Shown here: one piece after another, positions 8,248 through 16,469 of the stretch | How positions within the stretch are numbered: the first letter of the stretch is position 1 | Layout: every line of letters starts with the position of its first letter | Position numbers and translations under genes: made by a program | Assembly: GCF_001270965.1 (NCBI RefSeq) | Contig: NZ_LGIA01000173.1 | Location: forward strand, 1-55,907 | Direction of reading: 5' to 3' | Origin: Sunxiuqinia dokdonensis | Lineage (GTDB): Bacteria; Bacteroidota; Bacteroidia; Bacteroidales; Prolixibacteraceae | Length of the DNA stretch: 55,907 nt | Notes under the pieces: generated by a model | What the model saw: the letters and a program-made list of their open reading frames with translations, nothing else | Database searches by the model: none | Told to the model about the DNA's origin: nothing

Positions 8248-9177
8248 ATGATCTCACTGGTGGTTCCCATATTCAACGAAGAAGAACTGATTGACGAATT
8301 GGTTCCCCGCACAATCAAGGCGCTGGAGCAGATTGCGCCTGATTTTGAATTGATTTTGGTTGATGACGGAAGCATAGACACCAGTTTGCATAAGTTGATA
8401 AAATACCAACAGCGCGACCAGCGGATAAAAGTCATCGAACTTTCCAAAAACTTTGGCCACCAGGCAGCGTTTACCGCGGGTCTGGAAAACGCCTCGGGGG
8501 ATTATGTGGCCATGATGGACGGCGATTTGCAGGATCCGCCTGAGCTGTTGCTGCAGATGCATCAAAAGCTGACCAAAGAAGATTACGACATTGTCAATGG
8601 CACGCGGTCGGCCCGCAAAGGAAACAAAGCCAAAAACTGGTTGACAGGGGTTTTTCACTACCTGTTTAAAACTGTGGCCAATATTGATGACCTGGAAAAT
8701 GCCGGCAACTTTTCGATGATGAACAGAAAAGCATTGACGGCGCTTCTGTCGATGGAAGAACGGGTGCGCTATTTGCCCGGATTGCGCAGTTTTGTTGGGT
8801 TTAAACAAGGTTCGGTTGCTTATGTGCGCGAAGACCGCTTGCAGGGAGAGCCTAAAATGACCATGGGAAAACTCTTTGTACTGGCCGCTGACGCGATTTT
8901 TTCATTTTCGAAGTTTCCGATCCGGCTTTGCCTTATACTGGGAATGATTGGAACCGTTGTTTTTATGCTGGCAGGCATTTACGTGCTGGCCGCTAAGTTC
9001 GCGGGCTTTGCTTTGCCGGGGTGGTCGTCAACCGTTTTGAGCATCTATTTCCTGGGATCAATCCAGTTGATTTTCCTTGGCGTTGTGGGCGAGTATGTTT
9101 ACCGGATTTATAAAGAGTCGCAAAAGCGCCCTTTGTATTTTATCAAAAAGATTTATCAATTCGAAGAAGAAAAATAA
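8248..9177 (+). CDS. GT2 glycosyltransferase, DPM1/GtrB/ArnC type
   Basis: A 309-residue family 2 glycosyltransferase with an N-terminal catalytic domain (VVPIFNEEE, ILVDDGSIDTS, MMDGDLQDPPE) and two C-terminal membrane segments (about 230-255 and 265-290). This layout is typical of enzymes that move a sugar from a nucleotide to undecaprenyl phosphate at the inner face of the membrane. The next gene, a GT-C enzyme, overlaps its stop codon by one base and is the natural user of such a lipid-linked sugar. The sugar is unknown. Confidence 0.9.
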   Translation: MISLVVPIFNEEELIDELVPRTIKALEQIAPDFELILVDDGSIDTSLHKLIKYQQRDQRIKVIELSKNFGHQAAFTAGLENASGDYVAMMDGDLQDPPELLLQMHQKLTKEDYDIVNGTRSARKGNKAKNWLTGVFHYLFKTVANIDDLENAGNFSMMNRKALTALLSMEERVRYLPGLRSFVGFKQGSVAYVREDRLQGEPKMTMGKLFVLAADAIFSFSKFPIRLCLILGMIGTVVFMLAGIYVLAAKFAGFALPGWSSTVLSIYFLGSIQLIFLGVVGEYVYRIYKESQKRPLYFIKKIYQFEEEK

Positions 9178-11246
9178 TGCGTGAAAGTCACCTGAAAATA
9201 TTATTTTTTGCTTCTGCATTTTTATTGCTGGTGAGCTTGCTGTTCATTAGCCGCGATGCCGGAATTTCGGGTGACGAGGAGGTTCATTATTTACATTCGG
9301 AGGAAGTTTTCGAGTACTTCGCCACTTTTGGCAAGGACCGCGATGCCTTGAATACTCCCAAAACCCATCTTCAATATTACGGGCAAACCCCCGACAACCT
9401 GGCCACCATTCTGATTCATTGGTTTGGCATTGAAGATGTGTATAGCTTTCGTCATTTGTTTAGCAGTTTTATTGGTTGGCTGTGTATTTTTGTAGCCGCC
9501 TGGTTTGCTGTTTGGCTAAAGGGTTACCGTGCGGGAATCATCACCCTTGTTCTGTTTGCCATTTCGCCCCGTTTTCTCGGGCACCTACAAAATAATTTAA
9601 AAGACATTCCTTTTGCCCTGGCCTATATTGCCGGTGTGTTTTATACACTGAAATTAACCTATGCCAGATTTAAGTCAAGCTCAACAATTTCGATTTCACT
9701 TTTAATTGCGAGTATTGCTTTTTCCGTCAGTATCAGGGCAGGAGGAATCTTATTAGCCTTTTATTTGCTCTTCGCCGGAGTACTCTTCTATGTGGTTGTG
9801 TACTTCGACCGAAGAGAAATAAAATGGGCCGATGTGCAGCGCACGTTTGTTAAGCTGCTGGTGTTTTCGGCTGCAGGGTATTTGCTAGGCCTTTTGCTGT
9901 GGCCGTACGCCCTTCAAAATCCACTTGTCAACCCGTGGAGATCGTACCAGGTGATGACCGATTTCCCGACAACCATTCGCCAGATTTTTGATGGCCAGTT
10001 TGTTTGGTCCGACCTGAAGCCTTGGTATTACTTGCCCAAGTATATGCTGATTACCATTCCGCTGGTAGTTTTTGCTGGCCTGGCCTTATTTCTTTTTTAT
10101 TCGAAATCGCTCATTCGCGAAAAGCACCGGTTAACTTACGGCTTCCTGATTTTCACTACCGTTTTTCCCGTGTTGTATGTTATTTTGCTGAAAGCCAATC
10201 TTTACGGGGCGTGGCGCCATTTTCAGTTTGTGTACCCGGGCTTGGTAATTTTGGCCGCTATCGGCATCCATGAGTTTTTGCTTCAGGCGAAGTTGAAATG
10301 GATGAAGATTGCCCTTGTCGTTGTTTTTGCCGCCTTGCTCATGCATCCGGTTAGGTTTATGGCCCAATCTCATCCGTATTATTATTTGTACTACAATCAG
10401 TTGGTTGGCGGACTGAAAGGAGCTTACGGGAAGTACGAAACCGACTATTACTATCACTCCATGCGAAGTGGCGCGGAGTGGCTGAGCGGCTATCTGGATG
10501 AAAATAACTTGAAAGGTCGCGTGGTGGTCGGCAGTAATTTTCCCGTAAAATGGTATTTGCGCGATCATCCCAATCTTCGGTTCGAACAGTTTCAGTACCA
10601 GTTTCGAAATGATAGAAATTGGGATTATGCGATTGTTGGCAACAGCTACATTCAGCCGGGCCAGTTGACCAACGGAAATTTCCCACCCGAAGGAACGATC
10701 CACGTGGTTGAAGTGGACGATGTGCCGGTGTGTGCGGTGGTCAAGCGAAGGACAAAAGCTTCCTACCTTGCCCTTGAAGCGTATAATAATGAGAACTATG
10801 CCTTAGCTGAAGATAACTTTAAGAAAGCATTGATTCATTACAAAAAAGACGAGCATATTTATTATCGATTGGGAAAAACCCTAAGTTTGCAAGGTAAAAA
10901 GAAGGAGGCCAAAGAAGCGCTTGAGGCAGCCTTGGCAGTAAATCCGAATTATGAGCCGGCTCTGAAACTGATGGGGCAGCTTGCCTCCCAGGAAAACGAT
11001 ATGGTGGTGGCCAAGTACTATTTTGAACACCTGCTGGAGGTGAACCCCAAATTTTTCAGTGCCTATGTTGAGCTGGCTGGCATTTATGAGCAAACCCAGC
11101 CGGAACGAGCCCGGGAGCTGCTCAAAACTTGCTTGCGGATTTATCCGAAATATAAGCCCGCAATCCGTGCGTTGGCCGAAACATACCAGGAAACTCATCC
11201 CGAAATTGTGGATAAGTACTGGGAATATCTGAATACATTTAATTAG
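9177..11246 (+). CDS. GT-C (GT39/ArnT-like) membrane glycosyltransferase with C-terminal TPR repeats
   Basis: A 689-residue protein with about ten membrane segments in residues 1-400 and a soluble C-terminal part. The first periplasmic loop has the acidic motif GDEEVHY expected for the catalytic site of lipid-linked-sugar glycosyltransferases. Residues about 520-680 form tetratricopeptide repeats (NYALAEDNFKKALIHY, GKKKEAKEALEAAL, PERARELLKTCLRIY). It overlaps the preceding GT2 gene, so the pair probably makes and uses a polyprenyl-phosphate sugar to modify a protein or glycan outside the inner membrane. The TPR part may recruit the acceptor. Confidence 0.85.
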   Translation: MRESHLKILFFASAFLLLVSLLFISRDAGISGDEEVHYLHSEEVFEYFATFGKDRDALNTPKTHLQYYGQTPDNLATILIHWFGIEDVYSFRHLFSSFIGWLCIFVAAWFAVWLKGYRAGIITLVLFAISPRFLGHLQNNLKDIPFALAYIAGVFYTLKLTYARFKSSSTISISLLIASIAFSVSIRAGGILLAFYLLFAGVLFYVVVYFDRREIKWADVQRTFVKLLVFSAAGYLLGLLLWPYALQNPLVNPWRSYQVMTDFPTTIRQIFDGQFVWSDLKPWYYLPKYMLITIPLVVFAGLALFLFYSKSLIREKHRLTYGFLIFTTVFPVLYVILLKANLYGAWRHFQFVYPGLVILAAIGIHEFLLQAKLKWMKIALVVVFAALLMHPVRFMAQSHPYYYLYYNQLVGGLKGAYGKYETDYYYHSMRSGAEWLSGYLDENNLKGRVVVGSNFPVKWYLRDHPNLRFEQFQYQFRNDRNWDYAIVGNSYIQPGQLTNGNFPPEGTIHVVEVDDVPVCAVVKRRTKASYLALEAYNNENYALAEDNFKKALIHYKKDEHIYYRLGKTLSLQGKKKEAKEALEAALAVNPNYEPALKLMGQLASQENDMVVAKYYFEHLLEVNPKFFSAYVELAGIYEQTQPERARELLKTCLRIYPKYKPAIRALAETYQETHPEIVDKYWEYLNTFN

Positions 11247-11271
11247 ATAATAATAACTAAGGAGGAATAAG

Positions 11272-11526
11272 ATGAAACAAGTACTATTGATTTTAGCGCT
11301 TTTCGGTATGCTTACCGTAGGAGCATGGAGCCCTGTGGCTGCACAGGAGCCAGAAGAAGACCTGTTTGAAATGGAGGATACGCTGTCGATTGATGACATG
11401 GATCCGGTATTTTACGAAGCCGAAGAAGACCAGGGAAGCTCTTCAACCACCACCGTATTGATTGTTGTTGCTGTGATCGTGGTTGGAGCAGGTATTTATT
11501 TTGTGACGAAAAAGAAGAAAAAGTAG
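11272..11526 (+). CDS. Small acidic single-pass membrane protein
   Basis: An 84-residue protein with a signal peptide (cleavage near AAQ, about residue 25), an acidic serine-containing linker, one membrane segment (about 62-80) and a KKKKK end. I do not recognise a family. It is preceded by a strong Shine-Dalgarno-like AAGGAGG about 8 bases before the ATG, which is unusual in Bacteroidota. It follows the two glycosyltransferases and precedes a terminator, so it is the last gene of that operon. Confidence 0.72.
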   Translation: MKQVLLILALFGMLTVGAWSPVAAQEPEEDLFEMEDTLSIDDMDPVFYEAEEDQGSSSTTTVLIVVAVIVVGAGIYFVTKKKKK

Positions 11527-11548
11527 TCGCTGGCTATATGGCTTGCAT

Positions 11549-11584
11549 GAAAGAGGCTGTCCTTTGAGGATAGCCTCTTTCTTA
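11549..11584 (+). terminator. Terminator of the glycosyltransferase operon
   Basis: GAAAGAGGCT and AGCCTCTTTC form the stem with an inner GTCC/GGAT pairing and a TTTG loop. The T-rich 3' side follows the small membrane protein by about 22 bp. Confidence 0.75.
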
Positions 11585-11597
11585 TTTGGGCCGTAGC

Positions 11598-11996
11598 ATG
11601 GTAAGCTTTCCCCGTCGTTTAGCAGCTTTTTCCCATGTTATAGCAAGCAGTTTCCGCTGTATAGCAGGCTATTCCCATCATTTAGTAAGCTATTACTGTC
11701 GTTTAGCAAGTGATTCCCGTGTTTTAGTAAGCAATCCGCGTATTTTAGCAATCGGTCCGCACATTTCAGCAAGCAATCCGCGCATTTTAGTAAGCTATTC
11801 GCGTATTTTAGCAAGCTATCCGCGCATTTTAGCAAGCAATCCGCGCAATTTAGTAAGCTATCTGCGTATTTTAGCAGGCTATCCGCGTAGCTTAGTAAGC
11901 TATCCGCGTATTTTAGTAAGCAATCCGCGTATTTTAGCAAGCAATCCGCACAATTTTGTAATCGATCCGCGCATTTTAGCAAGCAATCCACGCTTG
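11598..11996. repeat. Array of nineteen 21-bp tandem repeats
   Basis: Nineteen imperfect units of exactly 21 bp with consensus near TTAG(C/T)AAGC(A/T)ATCCGCG(T/C)ATT. The last dozen units are closest to each other and the first six are most diverged. Because 21 is a multiple of three, long frames stay open on both strands and read as heptapeptide repeats: RILASNP-like on plus and leucine-rich SLLKYAD-like on minus. Neither frame has a convincing start, signal or flanking domain, so I call this a repeat array, not a gene. Confidence 0.85.
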
Positions 11997-12411
11997 CTAG
12001 CAGGGGAGAAGAGGAGCGTGTTCGTGGCGCTTCATTTCAATGCCTAAAATATCATAATCGTTGACCTTTTGCTTTTATATCGGAGTTCATTTTTTAAAAT
12101 ATGCTATTTTGCTTTCAATTTAAAAGTGGCTATTTCGCTTGTCTTATATTTTGTCATCGACAAGCATCACTTGGGTATTATTCTATTTATATATTCCTGT
12201 ATGCTCCCTAAAAAAAGGATATATGCTGTAGAGCATGTTTTTTAAAAACCATAAGATGTTTGGCTTCTTTTTTTGATTTCATGGCCTTTAATTTCACTCA
12301 AAGTTATTTTTTGTGATTAATAATTGATTTTTTACTTTCAAATTGAAAGTTGATTCTTTTTAACAAAAATAAACCATGCGTTTTGTCAGGTTTTAAGGAT
12401 TTTTACCAAGC
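11997..12411. other. AT-rich intergenic stretch
   Basis: A low-GC gap between the 21-bp array and the promoter of the next gene. I see no gene, RNA or clear hairpin in it. Confidence 0.5.
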
Positions 12412-12419
12412 TATTTTTG
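12412..12419 (+). promoter_or_regulatory. Bacteroidetes minus-7 box (TATTTTTG)
   Basis: Perfect TAnnTTTG match about 42 bp before the ATG of the small secreted protein. The nearest upstream TTTG (12382-12385) is 26 bp away, longer than the usual 19-21 bp. Confidence 0.5.
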
Positions 12420-12460
12420 CCAGTGTTGAAAACAACAATAAATCTTTAAAACAATTTGTC

Positions 12461-12934
12461 ATGAAAAGGAATAACAGAATGATCAGCTTTTTATTTGTTG
12501 CTTTGTTTGTAAGCTCTTTAAGCGTATTTGCTGGCGGAGAAACGACTTTTGTTGATGATTATAAAATTTCCTCTAAAGAAAATTTTGAACCTTCAAAAGC
12601 TTATCAGCAAAGTTGGGAAATCACCTATGGCGAATCAAAACGTCCTGTTCAGGTTTTGCTGAAAGAAACCAAAAAAGGGGAAGAATATATCATCCGCACC
12701 AATTATTTTGAAGTGAAGTATGTGAACTCTGAGAAGGGCTTTGGAGCACGGGCAATGAAAGTAACCGATATGATCGTACCCGAAAATCTGAATGCACAGG
12801 TGGTTAATGCACAAGAGCTTGGCAGGCAGGAAGTGATCAGCTTATCGAAAGTTGACCGTCAGAAAGCCCTGGATTTAATTGCCGGATTTCTTCCTGAATT
12901 AGTCAACAGTCAATACAAGAATATTCTCAATTAA
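12461..12934 (+). CDS. Small secreted protein of unknown function
   Basis: A 157-residue protein with a basic start and signal peptide (about 1-22, ending VFAGG) followed by a soluble domain (about 25-157). The body has alternating strand-like stretches (SWEITYGESKRPVQVLLKE, EYIIRTNYFEVKYV) and a C-terminal helix. I recognise no family. The start was chosen at the signal peptide; a longer frame upstream crosses the promoter box. It stands alone between a promoter and a bidirectional terminator. Confidence 0.72.
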   Translation: MKRNNRMISFLFVALFVSSLSVFAGGETTFVDDYKISSKENFEPSKAYQQSWEITYGESKRPVQVLLKETKKGEEYIIRTNYFEVKYVNSEKGFGARAMKVTDMIVPENLNAQVVNAQELGRQEVISLSKVDRQKALDLIAGFLPELVNSQYKNILN

Positions 12935-12968
12935 CCCCATGTTTTAATAATAAAACAGCAAACACCAA

Positions 12969-12999
12969 ATAGCCGCTTCCCCCCAGAAGCGGCTTTTCT
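12969..12999. terminator. Bidirectional terminator
   Basis: AGCCGCTTC pairs perfectly with GAAGCGGCT around a 6-base loop, with TTTTC on the plus side and A-rich sequence on the other. It lies between two convergent genes and the minus-strand gene ends at its edge. Confidence 0.78.
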
Positions 13000-13951
13000 A
13001 TTGCTTCAAAAGTGGATGAGAGTCGCCGGTGAGGCCCTGTGGCTGGCTGTTTCGGATTTCGTGGACCATGGAAATCGAGGGGCGGGCATCATCAAGGCCA
13101 AAGCCGTGTCCGCTTAAAATGTGCTGGTAGCTTTGCGTGTGCAGGTCGGTAAATCCGTTGCTGAACTCTATTTCTTCTCCATCAACGGTAACCGAACGAT
13201 AGGTTTGGAACCCGTTTCCTCTGGCTGGCTGCGGAATGTCGTCAAAGTTGAGGCTTAAAAACCAACGCACGCGGGCCTTTTTCAGTTGTAAAAAACCTGC
13301 TGCCCGGTCTGCTTGGTGAAGGTGAACCGTGCTTTGCTGAGCGCCACCAAAAATCCATTGCAGCATATCGAAAAAGTGAATGCCGATGTTGGTGGCGATT
13401 CCGCCCGATTTTGCGATATCGCCTTTCCAGCTCTCCTGGTACCATTTTCCGCGCGAAGTCACGTAAGTTAAATCAACCTCGTACATTTTCCCCGATTCCT
13501 TCTCAATCTTTTCTTTCAGGGCAACAATGGCCGGATGCAATCTTAATTGAAGGATGTTGTAGATCTGTTGACCGGTATCTTGTTCCAGCTGCTCCAGAGC
13601 ATCGACATTCCAGGGATTCAGCACCAGCGGTTTTTCGCAAATGGCGTCGGAGCCGTTCCGCAGTGCCATCCGGATGTGGGCGTCGTGCAGGTAGTTGGGC
13701 GAGCAAATGGAAATGAAATCCAGCGGATTGCCTTGGCGCTGCCGTTTGTACAGGTAGCGGTCGAAGCGTTCGGGCTCCAGAAAAAAGCTGGCCTCGGGGA
13801 AATACCGGTCCAGAATACCCACGCTGTCGAACTTATCCAGGGCGGCACATAGATTTCCGCCTGTTTCTTTAATCGCATGGATGTGGCGGGGAGCAATGTA
13901 GCCGGCTACTCCAATCAGTCCAAATGTTTTTCCGGTTTGGTTTGCGTTCAT
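12998..13951 (-). CDS. wbpB: WbpB/WlbA-like UDP-GlcNAc-uronate 3-dehydrogenase
   Basis: A 317-residue Gfo/Idh/MocA oxidoreductase with an N-terminal Rossmann fold (FGLIGVAGYIAPRHIHAI) and the CEKPLVLNP motif. The residues after the glycine motif (APRHIHAI) are typical of the WlbA/WbpB subgroup, which oxidises C3 of UDP-N-acetylglucosaminuronic acid. The gene just upstream is a WbpD-type acetyltransferase and a WbpE-type aminotransferase lies further upstream, which together give UDP-2,3-diacetamido-2,3-dideoxy-glucuronate. The 6-dehydrogenase that makes the substrate is not in the window. Unlike the exported oxidoreductase at 6780-8132, it has no signal peptide. Confidence 0.88.
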   Translation of the reverse strand: MNANQTGKTFGLIGVAGYIAPRHIHAIKETGGNLCAALDKFDSVGILDRYFPEASFFLEPERFDRYLYKRQRQGNPLDFISICSPNYLHDAHIRMALRNGSDAICEKPLVLNPWNVDALEQLEQDTGQQIYNILQLRLHPAIVALKEKIEKESGKMYEVDLTYVTSRGKWYQESWKGDIAKSGGIATNIGIHFFDMLQWIFGGAQQSTVHLHQADRAAGFLQLKKARVRWFLSLNFDDIPQPARGNGFQTYRSVTVDGEEIEFSNGFTDLHTQSYQHILSGHGFGLDDARPSISMVHEIRNSQPQGLTGDSHPLLKQ

Positions 13952-13962
13952 TTTGATGTTTT

Positions 13963-14529
13963 TTAGAAGGATTGGATCAATCGTCCGTCTTTTATCTCGT
14001 ATTTTTCACCGGTTTCGGGGCAAGTCAGCGTTTCATCCAATGTTGCTCCCACACGGCTCACCCAGCCGGTTTGAATGGCCGGAACGCCAACCATCAGAGC
14101 AAAAGGCATTACATTTTTGGTGACGACCGCTCCCGCACCGATTAGGGCATACTGACCAATCTTTACACCACATACGATGGTTGCGTTGGCACCAATCGAA
14201 ACGCCACGTTCAACGCGGGTTTCCTGAAATTGGGTTTTTCGTTCAATAAATGCACGCGGATTGACCACATTGGTAAATACGCAGCTTGGTCCACAAAATA
14301 CATCGTCTTCCAGAATCACCGAATCGTAAACACTGACGTTGTTTTGAATTTTCACACGATTGCCAATGCGGGCCTTTCCCCCCACAAAAACGTTTTGTCC
14401 TAAAACGCAGTCTTGCCCGATTTGAGCTCCGGACATCAGGTGACTGAAATGCCATATTTTGGTGCCGGAGCCAATGTTGGCACCCGCGTCAATGATGGCT
14501 GTTTCATGTGCAAAGTAGGATTTGTCCAT
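13963..14529 (-). CDS. wbpD: WbpD/WlbB-like N-acetyltransferase (left-handed beta-helix)
   Basis: A 188-residue hexapeptide-repeat acyltransferase ([49 protein letters not shown]) with a C-terminal tail ([18 protein letters not shown]) as found in WbpD/WlbB. It would acetylate the 3-amino group made by the aminotransferase, giving the diacetamido uronic acid nucleotide used in O-antigen or other surface glycans. It is 11 bp upstream of the WbpB-like gene. Upstream, the operon is broken by a palindromic repeat and the GxxExxY gene. Confidence 0.9.
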   Translation of the reverse strand: MDKSYFAHETAIIDAGANIGSGTKIWHFSHLMSGAQIGQDCVLGQNVFVGGKARIGNRVKIQNNVSVYDSVILEDDVFCGPSCVFTNVVNPRAFIERKTQFQETRVERGVSIGANATIVCGVKIGQYALIGAGAVVTKNVMPFALMVGVPAIQTGWVSRVGATLDETLTCPETGEKYEIKDGRLIQSF

Positions 14530-14546
14530 TTTTATCGTTTTTTTTC

Positions 14547-14600
14547 ACCGCGGAGTCGCAAAGGCGCAAAGATTAATACTTTCTCTGCGTCTCTGCGGTT
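14547..14600. repeat. Palindromic element, copy 1
   Basis: Imperfect inverted repeat: the left arm starts ACCGCGGAGTCGC and the right arm ends CTCTGCGGT, preceded by a T-tract. It is the first of five related copies in the same orientation and lies directly 3' of the GxxExxY gene. Confidence 0.8.
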
Positions 14601-14607
14601 GTTTCAT

Positions 14608-14994
14608 TTAAAAATTATTGACATATCGCTTAAATCCATCTTTAAGTAACGGAACATTAAAGTTAATTAACAAACCTAGTTTCTTGCCGGTCAGTTTTAA
14701 GTAAGAAATAATTTGTGCCTCGTGGACAGGCAAAATGTAATCAACGGCCTTCAGTTCAATAATGATTTCATTTTCCACCAATAGATCGATTCTGAAATCT
14801 TTGTTCAGGTTTTCGCTTTTATAAAATAACGGAACTGGCACCTGATTGCTTGCTTTAATGCCTCTGATTTGCAGCTCTTTCAAGAGGCAAAGTTCATAAA
14901 CAGACTCCAGCAAACCCGGGCCCATTTCACGATGGACTGTGATCGCGGCATCAAGGATTAGCTTCGAAAAATTATTTAGCTCAGTGTTTGTCAT
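14608..14994 (-). CDS. GxxExxY protein (PD-(D/E)XK nuclease-like)
   Basis: A 128-residue protein with the naming motif G27-x2-E30-x2-Y33 (GPGLLESVYE) and a nuclease-like core: D70 in FRIDLLV and E80-x-K82 in IIIELKA. This D...ExK spacing fits the PD-(D/E)XK superfamily, to which the GxxExxY family is assigned. The cellular role of the family is not established. The gene sits between WbpD- and WbpE-like genes of one pathway and is bracketed by copies 1 and 2 of a palindromic element, with three more copies upstream, so it looks like an inserted cassette. It could act on these repeats, but no sequence evidence proves that. Confidence 0.88.
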   Translation of the reverse strand: MTNTELNNFSKLILDAAITVHREMGPGLLESVYELCLLKELQIRGIKASNQVPVPLFYKSENLNKDFRIDLLVENEIIIELKAVDYILPVHEAQIISYLKLTGKKLGLLINFNVPLLKDGFKRYVNNF

Positions 14995-15011
14995 TCTTTT
15001 TTTTTTTTTTC

Positions 15012-15072
15012 ACCGCGGAGTCGCGACGGTGCAAAGAATAATTATTCTCTGCGTCTCTGCGTCTTTGCGGTT
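15012..15072. repeat. Palindromic element, copy 2
   Basis: About 61 bp with 25-bp imperfect arms (ACCGCGGAGTCGC ... GTCTTTGCGGT) around a short AT-rich centre. A run of 13 T precedes it. It lies just upstream of the GxxExxY start codon. Confidence 0.82.
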
Positions 15073-15082
15073 TCTAATTTTT

Positions 15083-15143
15083 ACCGCGGAGTCGCAAGGG
15101 CGCTAAGTTTAATAATTCTCTGCGTCTCTGTGTCTTTGCGGTT
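15083..15143. repeat. Palindromic element, copy 3
   Basis: Same orientation and length as copy 2, ten bases away. Arms ACCGCGGAGTCGC and GTCTTTGCGGT. Confidence 0.82.
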
Positions 15144-15167
15144 GATATTATTTTCAGTTTATATTTT

Positions 15168-15228
15168 ACCGCAGAGTCGCGAAGGCGCAAAGTTCAATTT
15201 TTCTCTGCGTCTCTGTGTCTTTGCGGTT
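15168..15228. repeat. Palindromic element, copy 4
   Basis: Same orientation; left arm variant ACCGCAGAGTCGC, right arm GTCTTTGCGGT. Lies 24 bp from copy 3. Confidence 0.82.
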
Positions 15229-15238
15229 AATTTCATTT

Positions 15239-16417
15239 TCACTTTCTATTTTCACCGCGGAGTCGCAAGGGCGCTAAGTTTAATACTTTCTCTGCGTCTT
15301 CGCGCCTCTGCGGTTGATCTTCCAGCAATTCAATGAGTTCATGGCATACGAGTTTAATTTCTTCTTCGGTAATAAACCCGTGAATGGGCAGCGAAAGCAC
15401 GGTTTCGGAAAGCAATTCGGCCACTTCAAACCGTTCGTCGCTTAAAACATCATCGCGAAATGCCTCTTGCTTTGGCAGAATTATGGGATAGTGCACGGTC
15501 GTTGGAATTCCCTTTTCGGCCAACTTTTCGCGAACCAGATCACGGTTTTCAATCATGACGGTGAATTGTGCCCAGGAGCTTTCGCGGCCATCAGCCACCT
15601 CGGGTAAAAGCACCTGTCCCTTCAGCAGGTTTGAATAAAGCGTTGCCGCTTGTTGCCGGTTTTTGATTTCCTTTTCAAAGTATTTCAGCTTCACCCGTAA
15701 AATTGCGGCTTGCAGCGTGTCCATCCGCCCGTTAATGCCGATGAGCTTGTGTTGGTATCGTTGCTCCTGTCCATGCGAGCGAAGCATTTTTAGCTTGGCA
15801 GCCCACTCGTCGTTGTTGGCAAAAATAGCACCACCATCGCCGTAGCAGCCCAGCGGTTTGGCTGGAAAAAAGCTGGTGGTGGCTATATCAGTCATCGAGC
15901 AGGAGCGCTGCCCGTGATACGTGGCGCCAAACGATTGTGCGCCATCTTCAATGACCCAAAGCCCATGACTTTTGGCAATCTGGTTGATGGCTTCAAAATC
16001 GGCACATTGCCCGAAAAGCGAAACGGCAATAATACCCTTGGTGCGCGGCGTTATTTTGGCCTCAATTTTCGTGATGTCGATGTTGAAATCGATCGGCGAA
16101 ACATCCACAAAAACCGGGCGCGCTTTGCAAAAACTGACCATTGATGCCGAAGCGATAAAGCTAAATGCCGGGCAAATCACCTCATCGCCTGGCTGCAAGT
16201 CAAGCGTCATGAGCGAGAGTAAAAGGGCATCGGTTCCGGAGCTGCACGCCAGCGCATGTTTTACGCCCGCGAAAGCAGCCAGTTCTTCCTCTAAAAGTTC
16301 AATCTCTTTGCCATGAATAAACGAAGCCGATTCGATCACCGACTGGATGGCTGCATCAATTTCGGGGCGGTAGGCTTGGTATTGCTTGTTAAGGTCGTTA
16401 AATTTCATTTTCAGCAT
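15239..16417 (-). CDS. wbpE: WbpE-like PLP aminotransferase (DegT/DnrJ/EryC1/StrS) with repeat-derived C-terminus
   Basis: A 392-residue sugar aminotransferase. The PLP-binding region is clear (VIEDGAQSFGATYHG) and the Schiff-base lysine is in TTSFFPAKPLGCYGDGG. In this context it would add the 3-amino group to the 3-keto sugar made by the WbpB-like enzyme, normally with glutamate. The natural end of the family is near CHELIELLE; the last roughly 25 residues (PQRREDAEKVLNLAPLRLRG and beyond) are encoded by palindromic element copy 5, so the insertion has replaced the original end. An ATG nine bases inside is an alternative start. Confidence 0.88.
   Translation of the reverse strand: MLKMKFNDLNKQYQAYRPEIDAAIQSVIESASFIHGKEIELLEEELAAFAGVKHALACSSGTDALLLSLMTLDLQPGDEVICPAFSFIASASMVSFCKARPVFVDVSPIDFNIDITKIEAKITPRTKGIIAVSLFGQCADFEAINQIAKSHGLWVIEDGAQSFGATYHGQRSCSMTDIATTSFFPAKPLGCYGDGGAIFANNDEWAAKLKMLRSHGQEQRYQHKLIGINGRMDTLQAAILRVKLKYFEKEIKNRQQAATLYSNLLKGQVLLPEVADGRESSWAQFTVMIENRDLVREKLAEKGIPTTVHYPIILPKQEAFRDDVLSDERFEVAELLSETVLSLPIHGFITEEEIKLVCHELIELLEDQPQRREDAEKVLNLAPLRLRGENRK
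15254..15315. repeat. Palindromic element, copy 5, inside the aminotransferase gene
   Basis: Arms ACCGCGGAGTCGC and GCCTCTGCGGT in the same orientation as the other copies. It overlaps the 3' end of the wbpE-like gene, supplies most of its last codons, and the stop codon lies 15 bp beyond. Confidence 0.82.
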
Positions 16418-16469
16418 TAAGGTTGCCTAAAAATAACAGGAAAAGGGCAACTTGCATATTTATTGGCAA

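Noticed and set aside
11598-11996. CRISPR array
   Set aside because: Units are contiguous 21-bp repeats with no unique spacers and no cas genes nearby.
11586-12047. Protein genes on both strands inside the 21-bp array
   Set aside because: Open frames follow from a period divisible by three; no start context, signal peptide or flanking domain on either strand.
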